From Clostridiales bacterium UBA4717 (GTDB lineage Bacteria > Bacillota > Clostridia > Oscillospirales > CAG-272): a stretch of DNA of 6,271 bases. The notes beneath the pieces were generated by a model. It had not been told where the DNA came from. It was given only the letters and a program-made list of their open reading frames with translations, and did no database searches. The stretch spans positions 1 through 6,271 of the forward strand of contig DHJP01000189.1 in assembly GCA_002404395.1 (NCBI GenBank). The letters run 5' to 3'. Positions 1 through 4,856 of this stretch are shown here, in pieces. The number at the start of each line of letters is the position of its first letter. The stretch's first letter is position 1. A program made the translations under genes and the position numbers.

Positions 1-693
1 TCACAGACGGACACGAACGCGCACGCAAACACGCGTCCCGCCGGGACCGAAAAGAAATCGGGAGGCGCGCTCTGGAATCTGCTGATGGCGGCAGCTTCGG
101 TGCTCGGCGTGGTGCTTTCGCTGGTGCTTTTCATATACATTCCCTCCCTGCTGTTTTCCCTGCTCGCGAGCGCCGTTCCGTCGCTTGAAGGCAGATTCAC
201 ACGCAGTCTGTTCGAGGGCGTGCTCAGGATCGTAATTTTCGTAATATATATGGCGCTTGTCGCACAGCTTAAGGATATAAGACGCACCTTTATGTATCAC
301 GGCGCCGAACATAAAACCATATTCTGCTACGAAGCCGGGCTTGAACTGACGGTCGAAAACGTCAGGATACAACGTCGGTTCCATCCGCGCTGCGGCACCT
401 CGTTTATGATACTCATGCTTATCGTCGGAATCTTTATATCAATGTTCATCACAGTCACAAATCCGATATTACGCACGCTGATCAAACTCTGTCTGCTTCC
501 GATAACGGTTGGCGTAGGCTATGAGCTTATCAAATTCGCCGGCAGACACGACAATATCATTACCAAGATCATCTCGGCTCCCGGCGTTTGGCTGCAGCAC
601 ATTTCCGTGCTCGAGCCGGATGACGGAATGATCGAATGTGCGATCGAAGCAGTAAAACGCGTCATCCCCGACGACGGCAGCGACCGCTGGTGA
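1..693 (+). CDS. DUF1385 (YqhQ-like) integral membrane protein, 5'-truncated
   Basis: The frame is open from base 1 to the TGA at 691-693, giving 230 visible residues; the true start lies upstream. Family members are about 300 residues, so roughly the first 70-100 are missing. Visible residues 1-22 are a hydrophilic, low-complexity linker. Hydrophobic segments follow at about 30-58 (one long or two short helices), 74-90, 135-157 and 160-178. Two motifs I associate with DUF1385 are present: H-G-A-E-H-K at residues 100-105, followed by an acidic E-A-G stretch, and H-P-R-C-G-T at 128-133. The His, Glu and Cys residues could form a metal or active site, but no reaction is established for the family and that is inference. 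From memory, clostridial homologues often sit beside prmC and prfA; here the gene is followed at once by a terminator and a ribosomal protein unit. The ATG at 85 lies inside the domain and is not taken as the start. Family assignment is confident; function is unknown. Confidence 0.88.
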   Translation, partial: SQTDTNAHANTRPAGTEKKSGGALWNLLMAAASVLGVVLSLVLFIYIPSLLFSLLASAVPSLEGRFTRSLFEGVLRIVIFVIYMALVAQLKDIRRTFMYHGAEHKTIFCYEAGLELTVENVRIQRRFHPRCGTSFMILMLIVGIFISMFITVTNPILRTLIKLCLLPITVGVGYELIKFAGRHDNIITKIISAPGVWLQHISVLEPDDGMIECAIEAVKRVIPDDGSDRW

Positions 694-730
694 TCATCTG
701 CAGTTGCAACCGACTTTACCGATCAATTCA

Positions 731-772
731 AAAACTCTCTGCGGGCGCACGGATACCGCAGAGAGTTTTTTT
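731..772 (+). terminator. Rho-independent terminator of the DUF1385 gene
   Basis: A perfect 14-bp stem pairs 731-744 with 756-769 around an 11-base loop (745-755), and the right arm runs into seven T residues (766-772). It lies 37 bases after the DUF1385 stop codon and about 70 bases before the rplJL promoter, so it separates the two transcription units. The left arm begins with four A residues, which only weakly suggests function in the other direction. Confidence 0.93.
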
Positions 773-841
773 AATAACATATATAGCCCCAAATTCCGAA
801 TAAATAATTTTGCGGATTTTTGTCATTTTTTCAAAAAGCTC

Positions 842-870
842 TTGACAAAGCCGCACGGACGTGGTATTAT
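842..870 (+). promoter_or_regulatory. Sigma-A promoter of rplJ-rplL, with extended -10
   Basis: The -35 box TTGACA (842-847) matches consensus perfectly. A 17-base spacer leads to the -10 box TATTAT (865-870), and a TG at 862-863 gives an extended -10 element. The predicted start of transcription is near 877. The 40 bases upstream contain runs of A and T (about 800-838) that could act as an UP element. This is what one expects for a highly expressed ribosomal protein operon. Confidence 0.92.
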
Positions 871-876
871 ATACAG

Positions 877-930
877 GTATCCGAAGACAGCAGGTCACAG
901 TAAAGCGAAAGCTTCCTGCCGAGGTAAAAA
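877..930 (+). ncRNA. Ribosomal protein L10 leader RNA (autoregulatory binding site)
   Basis: The segment carries the hallmark of the L10 leader family: CCGAAGACAG at 881-890 and CCTGCCGAGG at 915-924, which together form the internal loop recognised by L10. Inside it, CAGG (891-894) pairs with CCTG (915-918), and AAGC (903-906) pairs with GCTT (911-914), capped by a GAAA tetraloop (907-910). The outer helix is short: C881-C882 face G923-G924. The element begins within a few bases of the predicted transcription start. In Bacillus subtilis the L10-L12 complex binds the equivalent RNA and represses rplJL by transcription attenuation; the intrinsic terminator downstream here suggests the same mechanism. 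Identification rests on motif and fold, not on a covariance-model search. Confidence 0.9.
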
Positions 931-948
931 CATGATCGCTTGATTCTG

Positions 949-991
949 TCTTTTCCCCGGAGAATGTCTGTTCTCGGAGAAAAGATTTTTT
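949..991 (+). terminator. Attenuator hairpin in the rplJ leader
   Basis: The left arm 949-964 pairs with the right arm 971-985 around a six-base loop (965-970). There are fifteen paired positions minus one C-A mismatch (C956/A978), with one bulged G (960). Six T residues follow at 986-991. The hairpin ends 22 bases before the rplJ ATG and leaves the rplJ ribosome binding site free, so it should act on transcription rather than by hiding the Shine-Dalgarno. Its left arm could instead pair with 919-929, the 3' strand of the L10 leader; that alternative would be the antiterminator. Confidence 0.85.
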
Positions 992-1013
992 ATTTTAACC
1001 CGGAGGTGAAATT

Positions 1014-1529
1014 ATGCCCAGCTCAAAGGTTTTGGCTGCAAAGCAGCAGGCAGTTGCGGATCTTACCGCTAAGCTTAAAGCTGCTGTTTCGGGTGTACTC
1101 GTTAATTACTCCGGTATCACCGTTGAGGATGATACCAAGCTCCGCGCAGCGCTCAGAAACGCAGGCGTTGAGTACAAAGTAATGAAGAATACCCTCACAG
1201 GCAGGGCGTGCGAAGAAGCGGGATACGGCGAAATGAAGCAGCATCTCGAAGGCATGACCGCTCTTGCCGTTTCATGTGACGATCCGATCGCACCGGCGAA
1301 GATTCTTAAGGAATACGCTGATAAGATCGAGTCATTTGAAATCAAAGCAGGCTTTATCGACGGCGGCGTCATCGACGTCAACGCGGTAATGGAGCTTGCA
1401 AACATTCCTTCCAAGGAAGTGCTCATCGGCAAAATGCTCGGAAGCTTGCAGTCCTCTCTTTACGGACTTGCTATCGCACTCAAAGCAGTTGTCGACAAGT
1501 CGGGTGAAGCGGTTCCGGCGGCTGAATAA
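1014..1529 (+). CDS. rplJ: 50S ribosomal protein L10 (uL10)
   Basis: This 171-residue protein matches the usual length of bacterial L10. It anchors the ribosomal stalk to 23S rRNA beside L11 and carries the L7/L12 dimers that recruit translation factors. The N-terminal rRNA-binding domain is recognisable (residues about 1-130: V-N-Y-S-G-I-T, then Y-K-V-M-K-N-T-L). The C-terminal helix, about 137-165, is the L12-binding arm; its length resembles Proteobacterial and Bacillus forms that hold two L12 dimers rather than three. The ATG at 1014 is preceded by a strong GGAGGTG (1002-1008) five bases away, fixing the start. It is first in the rplJL operon and probably controlled through the L10 leader upstream. 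Neither rplK nor rplA precedes it, which is unusual. The C-terminus is short and acidic. Identification is secure. Confidence 0.98.
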   Translation: MPSSKVLAAKQQAVADLTAKLKAAVSGVLVNYSGITVEDDTKLRAALRNAGVEYKVMKNTLTGRACEEAGYGEMKQHLEGMTALAVSCDDPIAPAKILKEYADKIESFEIKAGFIDGGVIDVNAVMELANIPSKEVLIGKMLGSLQSSLYGLAIALKAVVDKSGEAVPAAE

Positions 1530-1553
1530 GTCAAATACCGCAGGGGTGATTTT

Positions 1554-1581
1554 GCAAAGCCGCCCGCAAAAAGCGCTTTGC
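1554..1581 (+). other. Intergenic hairpin between rplJ and rplL
   Basis: In the 88-base gap between the two genes, GCAAAGC (1554-1560) pairs with GCTTTGC (1575-1581) across a 14-base loop. No T run follows, so it is not a terminator. It might stabilise or process the mRNA to help supply L12 in excess over L10, but this is inference. The stem is short and could be incidental. Confidence 0.45.
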
Positions 1582-1617
1582 GCATAAACCAAACATAATT
1601 AACGGAGGAAAATAATC

Positions 1618-1992
1618 ATGGCAAACGAAAAGACCACTGCGATCCTTGAAGAAATCAAGGCTCTCACAATTCTTGAACTCGCAGACCTCGTAAAGGCAAT
1701 CGAAGAGGAGTTCGGCGTATCCGCAGCTCCCGTAGCAGTAGCAGCAGGCGGAGCAGCTCCGGCAGCAGCCGCTGAAGAAAAGACCGAATTTGACGTAGTC
1801 CTCAAGTCTGCAGGCGCTAACAAGCTCGCAGTTATCAAGGTAGTTCGTGAGATCACCGGTCTCGGACTCAAGGACGCTAAGGACCTCGTTGAAGGTGCTC
1901 CCAAGACCATTAAGGAAGGCGCTTCCAAGGACGACGCTGAAAACATCAAGAAGCAGCTCGAAGAAGCCGGCGCTGAGGTTGAATGCAAATAA
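1618..1992 (+). CDS. rplL: 50S ribosomal protein L7/L12 (bL12)
   Basis: The 124-residue protein has the full bL12 architecture. An N-terminal dimerisation and L10-binding domain covers about residues 1-36 ([11 protein letters not shown]). A flexible Ala/Gly/Pro hinge at about 38-58 follows. The globular C-terminal domain, about 59-124, binds elongation factors and contains the conserved [20 protein letters not shown] run. Four copies per ribosome sit on L10 and stimulate the GTPases of translation. The ATG at 1618 has GGAGGAA (1604-1610) seven bases upstream. Codon choice is strongly biased, with repeated AAG, CTC and GCA, as expected for a very abundant protein. The C-terminus ends E-C-K instead of the common E-V-K or E-L-K, a minor oddity. 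It is last in the operon: a terminator and a convergent gene follow, not rpoB. Confidence 0.98.
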   Translation: MANEKTTAILEEIKALTILELADLVKAIEEEFGVSAAPVAVAAGGAAPAAAAEEKTEFDVVLKSAGANKLAVIKVVREITGLGLKDAKDLVEGAPKTIKEGASKDDAENIKKQLEEAGAEVECK

Positions 1993-2013
1993 GTTTCGGT
2001 TTCCCCGAAGCAT

Positions 2014-2049
2014 AAAAATACCCGCGGGCAAGTGCCCGCGGGTATTTTT
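2014..2049. terminator. Bidirectional terminator between rplL and the convergent membrane protein gene
   Basis: A perfect 17-base inverted repeat (2014-2030 with 2033-2049) is GC-rich in the core and ends in five A residues on the left and five T residues on the right. Because the flanks are A/T on both sides, the same hairpin carries a T tract when read from either strand. It ends the rplJL unit 22 bases after rplL and lies 55 bases beyond the stop of the convergent gene. A small extra stem-loop (1995-1999 with 2005-2009) sits between rplL and this terminator. Confidence 0.94.
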
Positions 2050-2103
2050 GCGTTGTCCGGGCGCTCACGCTTCGCGTCTTTTGCGCCGTTGATTATATAT
2101 AGT

Positions 2104-2868
2104 CTACCGACTTGCTTCCTGCGTTGTCGTCTCGGTCGATTCTGCCGCATCAGATTCGGCAATTGCCTCTCTTTGCTTTCCGCCGAGCACTGCAAAAAGG
2201 CGCGGGAAACGCGCGTCGAAAACGAAAAAATTATCAAGCAAACGTCCGAACAGTCCGATAAGCGGCGAGTTGACAAATGCCGCGATCACAGTTCCCGCAC
2301 CGACCCCGGCACGGAAGCCGCAAAGCAAGCCCGACAGGGCAAGCGACACCGCAAGCATTATTATATCATTTACAAGCTTGACCTTTACCGTATCAAAGCC
2401 GAAGCCGTCCGAGATCTCAACCACTGCAAGCTCGTACACCTGAAGCGGTATATATGTACGGAAATGGAACGCGATCGCAAGTGCGGTGAACACCGTGCCG
2501 AGCGCAAAAGCAATTATCCTCATGACCATGCTCTCATACGCACCGTTGCCGCCGAGCAGATAAAGCCACATATCAATTGCAAATCCGCAGCAGATCGCCG
2601 TAAAAAACGAGAACAACCAACGCACCCTGAAGCGCCTTAAAATCAGTGTGAGCACGATCAGCAAGCTTCCCTGCCATACATACTCGGCAAAACCCTGAGT
2701 AAAAAACGGCAGATTGTCGATCAAAAAGCGGTGCAGTATGTACGGCGGCGCCGCAATGGTCGAAAGTCCGAAATTCGCCTTTGTGCAAAGACTCACACCA
2801 AGCGCGCACAGCAGTACGCCGATAAACCACGAAAGCTCTCCCATTTTTCCGATTCTTTTGTTTTTCAT
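2104..2868 (-). CDS. YczE/YitT-like integral membrane protein (DUF6198-type), function unknown
   Basis: The 254-residue protein has about five to six membrane helices, roughly at residues 13-30, 55-77, 81-102, 109-132, 158-181 and 184-206. Near the N-terminus the pattern A-L-G-V-S-L-C-T-K-A-N-F-G-L-S (22-36) resembles the opening of YczE/YitT-family proteins. A second glycine-rich segment, G-V-G-A-G-T-V-I-A-A (about 185-194), matches the usual conserved helix near their C-terminus. The last 40 or so residues form a hydrophilic tail rich in Glu, Ala, Ser and Thr. No catalytic motif is visible, and neither substrate nor role is known. The ATG at 2868 is chosen because GGAG lies six bases upstream; a TTG at 2886 would place the ribosome binding site inside the gene. 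It is a single-gene unit with its own promoter, divergent from the exporter operon. The family call is from recalled patterns; DUF6198 is the likeliest label. Confidence 0.75.
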   Translation of the reverse strand: MKNKRIGKMGELSWFIGVLLCALGVSLCTKANFGLSTIAAPPYILHRFLIDNLPFFTQGFAEYVWQGSLLIVLTLILRRFRVRWLFSFFTAICCGFAIDMWLYLLGGNGAYESMVMRIIAFALGTVFTALAIAFHFRTYIPLQVYELAVVEISDGFGFDTVKVKLVNDIIMLAVSLALSGLLCGFRAGVGAGTVIAAFVNSPLIGLFGRLLDNFFVFDARFPRLFAVLGGKQREAIAESDAAESTETTTQEASR

Positions 2869-2874
2869 TAAATT

Positions 2875-2878
2875 CTCC
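2875..2878 (-). promoter_or_regulatory. Ribosome binding site deciding the start at 2868
   Basis: On the minus strand GGAG lies six bases before the ATG at 2868-2866. This ideal spacing favours that ATG over the in-frame TTG at 2886, which has no comparable site at correct spacing. Confidence 0.8.
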
Positions 2879-2941
2879 GTTTTCAAAAATCACAAATCGC
2901 TGCAAGGTGCACCTCTTTGACACCTCGCGGTCACATACACA

Positions 2942-2970
2942 ATTATAACCTGTTCTCTTTATTAAGTCAA
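2942..2970 (-). promoter_or_regulatory. Sigma-A promoter of the YczE-like gene
   Basis: Read on the minus strand, the -35 box TTGACT (2970-2965) is followed by a 17-base spacer and a perfect TATAAT -10 box (2947-2942). Transcription should start near 2935, giving a leader of about 67 bases before the ATG. The leader contains two direct GAGGTG copies (2926-2921 and 2915-2910). Confidence 0.88.
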
Positions 2971-3021
2971 CAGTATTTTGAACGTTTTTTTAACGACGTG
3001 TAAAATGACAGATCAGTTCTA

Positions 3022-3050
3022 TTGACTTTATTTTTGATTAGTGATAAAAT
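3022..3050 (+). promoter_or_regulatory. Sigma-A promoter of the ABC exporter operon
   Basis: The -35 box TTGACT (3022-3027), a 17-base spacer and TAAAAT (3045-3050) form a near-consensus promoter; TG at 3042-3043 adds an extended -10 element. Transcription should start near 3057, about 42 bases before the gene, which is too short for a riboswitch or attenuator. The two divergent -35 boxes are separated by 51 bases (2971-3021), leaving room for a regulator site, but no convincing long operator palindrome is visible. Confidence 0.85.
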
Positions 3051-3084
3051 ATACCACTGCGCTCAAACGCAAGAAATCACGAAA

Positions 3085-3088
3085 GGAG
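3085..3088 (+). promoter_or_regulatory. Ribosome binding site deciding the TTG start of the first exporter gene
   Basis: GGAG within AAAGGAG lies ten bases before a TTG at 3099. The next in-frame ATG, at 3108, would be nineteen bases away, beyond the usual range, so the TTG is preferred. Confidence 0.7.
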
Positions 3089-3098
3089 CACTCTTCAA

Positions 3099-4856
3099 TT
3101 GATAAAAATGGTAAAAAAGCTTGCGGAATCTATCCGTGAGTTCAAACGCGACACAATACTTACGCCTATTCTGATCGTCGGCGAAGTCATAATGGAATGT
3201 CTGATACCGTTTGTGATCGCAAAGCTCGTCGGCGTGATCCAAGCCGACGCCGATATCGCCGAAATATTGAAATACGGTCTTGTTCTCGTGCTGATGGCGT
3301 GCATATCGCTGGCTTTCGGTGCTATGGCGGGCAACACCTGCGCCTCCGCCTCCTGCGGATTTGCAAAAAATCTGCGTCATGATATGTACAGCCGTATACA
3401 GGACTTTTCTTTTGAAAATATCGACCGTTTCTCGGCGTCTTCGTTAGTTACCCGAATGACCACCGACGTCGCCAATGTGCAAATGGCATTTATGATGATC
3501 ATTCGCATAGCCATAAGAAGCCCGCTCATGTTCATATTTGCGATCGTAATGTCGTTTATAATGGGAGGTTCGCTTGCCCTTATGTTCGTGGTCGTGGTTC
3601 CGATACTTGCTTTCGGACTCTTTATGATCGCGCGCAAGGCAATGCCGCGCTTCCGCAGCGTTTTCAACAAATATGACGATCTGAACAGCTCCATTCAGGA
3701 AAACATCAAAGGAATGAGAGTTGTGAAGTCTTTCGTGCGCGAAAGCTTTGAAAAAACGAAATTCGACCGCGCCGCAAAGGATGTTTGCACCGATTTCACC
3801 AAAGCCGAGCGCATAGTCGCACTGAACTCCCCGCTTTTACAGCTCTGTCTTTACTTTGACATGATCTTCGTGTTGCTTTTCGGCTCAAAGATCGTTATAT
3901 CCTCTTTCGGACTTAAGATAAATGTCGGAGAGCTTTCAAGTATGCTCACATACGGCTTCATGATACTCAGCTCGCTGATGATGCTGTCGATGGTGTACGT
4001 GATCATCACCATCTCGGCTGAATCGGCGCGCAGGATCACCGAGGTGCTTGAGGAAGAACCGACGCTCACCTCTCCGAAAACAGCGGTGTCCGTTGTGCCA
4101 AACGGCGATATACGCTTTGAAAACGTTTCCTTTAAATACTCTGCGCACGCAAAGCGAAATTCGCTTGAAAAGATCGACCTCACGATAAAGTCCGGCGAGA
4201 CCATCGGTATTATCGGCGGCACCGGCTCGTCAAAATCCACGCTCGTACAGCTGATCCCGCGTCTCTACGACGCTACCGAGGGCAGTGTTTGCGTCGGCGG
4301 TCATAATGTAAAGGAATATGACCTTGAAGCACTGCGCAGTGCAGTCGCAATGGTACTTCAGAAAAATGTGCTCTTCTCGGGTACGATCAAGGAAAACCTA
4401 CGTTGGGGCAACCCCGATGCCACCGATGAAGAAATGCGCGAAGCCTGCAGACTTGCGCAGGCGGACGAATTCATAAGCACCTTCCCCGACGGATATGACA
4501 CCTATATCGAACAAGGCGGTGCCAACGTCTCCGGCGGTCAAAAGCAAAGACTTTGTATTGCGCGCGCCCTGCTCAAAAAGCCTAAGATTCTGATACTCGA
4601 CGACTCGACGAGCGCGGTCGATACCCGTACCGACGCGCTTATCCGCCGCGGATTTTCCGAATTTATCCCCGAAACCACCAAAATTATAATTGCTCAGCGG
4701 ATCGCTTCGGTCGAGGACGCCGACCGCATAATCGTAATGGACGGCGGCAAAATTTCCGATATAGGAACTCACGCCGAACTTATGCGGACAAGTCCGATCT
4801 ACCGTGAAGTCTATGAATCTCAGAACAAGGGAGGTGCGGACGATGAGAGGAAATAA
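3099..4856 (+). CDS. Heterodimeric ABC exporter subunit with degenerate ATP site (TM287/LmrC-like)
   Basis: At 585 residues this is a full half-transporter: six membrane helices (about 20-320), then a nucleotide-binding domain (about 335-575). Visible motifs are the A-loop Tyr347; Walker A G-G-T-G-S-S-K-S-T at 373-381 with Lys379; Q-loop Gln421; signature V-S-G-G-Q at 477-481; Walker B ending Asp501; and the D-loop Asp508. The residue after Walker B is Asp502 in place of the catalytic Glu, and the switch position is Gln533 instead of His. The same pair of changes marks the degenerate subunit TM287 of the Thermotoga TM287/288 exporter, so this subunit probably binds ATP but hydrolyses it poorly. 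Ser378 replaces the usual Gly in Walker A, as I recall in clostridial relatives. It should pair with the next gene's product, whose start overlaps its end by 14 bases. The substrate is not evident; drugs, lipids or peptides are all possible. Confidence 0.93.
   Translation: MIKMVKKLAESIREFKRDTILTPILIVGEVIMECLIPFVIAKLVGVIQADADIAEILKYGLVLVLMACISLAFGAMAGNTCASASCGFAKNLRHDMYSRIQDFSFENIDRFSASSLVTRMTTDVANVQMAFMMIIRIAIRSPLMFIFAIVMSFIMGGSLALMFVVVVPILAFGLFMIARKAMPRFRSVFNKYDDLNSSIQENIKGMRVVKSFVRESFEKTKFDRAAKDVCTDFTKAERIVALNSPLLQLCLYFDMIFVLLFGSKIVISSFGLKINVGELSSMLTYGFMILSSLMMLSMVYVIITISAESARRITEVLEEEPTLTSPKTAVSVVPNGDIRFENVSFKYSAHAKRNSLEKIDLTIKSGETIGIIGGTGSSKSTLVQLIPRLYDATEGSVCVGGHNVKEYDLEALRSAVAMVLQKNVLFSGTIKENLRWGNPDATDEEMREACRLAQADEFISTFPDGYDTYIEQGGANVSGGQKQRLCIARALLKKPKILILDDSTSAVDTRTDALIRRGFSEFIPETTKIIIAQRIASVEDADRIIVMDGGKISDIGTHAELMRTSPIYREVYESQNKGGADDERK
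4827..4836 (+). promoter_or_regulatory. Strong ribosome binding site for the second exporter gene, inside the first
   Basis: AAGGGAGGTG lies within the last codons of the first exporter gene, six bases before the ATG at 4843. Near-perfect complementarity to the 16S rRNA tail, plus the overlapping stop codon, points to efficient, probably coupled translation of the two subunits in equal amounts. Confidence 0.85.

Noticed and set aside
704..943. Open frame across the rplJ promoter and leader
   Set aside because: It overlaps the terminator, promoter and L10 leader, has no ribosome binding site and no recognisable protein features; the RNA elements explain the region.
1531..2276. Long minus-strand open frames opposite rplL and its terminator
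   Set aside because: They are antisense to the strongly biased rplL codons, cross a perfect terminator hairpin and give low-complexity Ser/Ala/Cys-rich translations; they arise from codon bias.
2032..2640. Plus-strand 202-codon open frame opposite the YczE-like gene
   Set aside because: It begins in the terminator, has a basic, domain-free translation and no Shine-Dalgarno, while the opposite strand encodes a coherent membrane protein with promoter and ribosome binding site.
2869..2886. TTG at 2886 as start of the YczE-like gene
   Set aside because: The GGAG at 2878-2875 would lie inside the coding region and no well-placed site precedes the TTG; the ATG at 2868 has ideal spacing.
2573..2923. 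Minus-strand open frame beginning with GTG just after a GAGGTG, a possible leader-encoded protein
   Set aside because: It runs out of frame through the YczE-like gene for over a hundred codons and its translation is charged and domain-free; a shadow is more likely.
3051..3098. Riboswitch or attenuator ahead of the exporter operon
   Set aside because: The predicted leader is only about 42 bases, with no stable hairpin or T tract.
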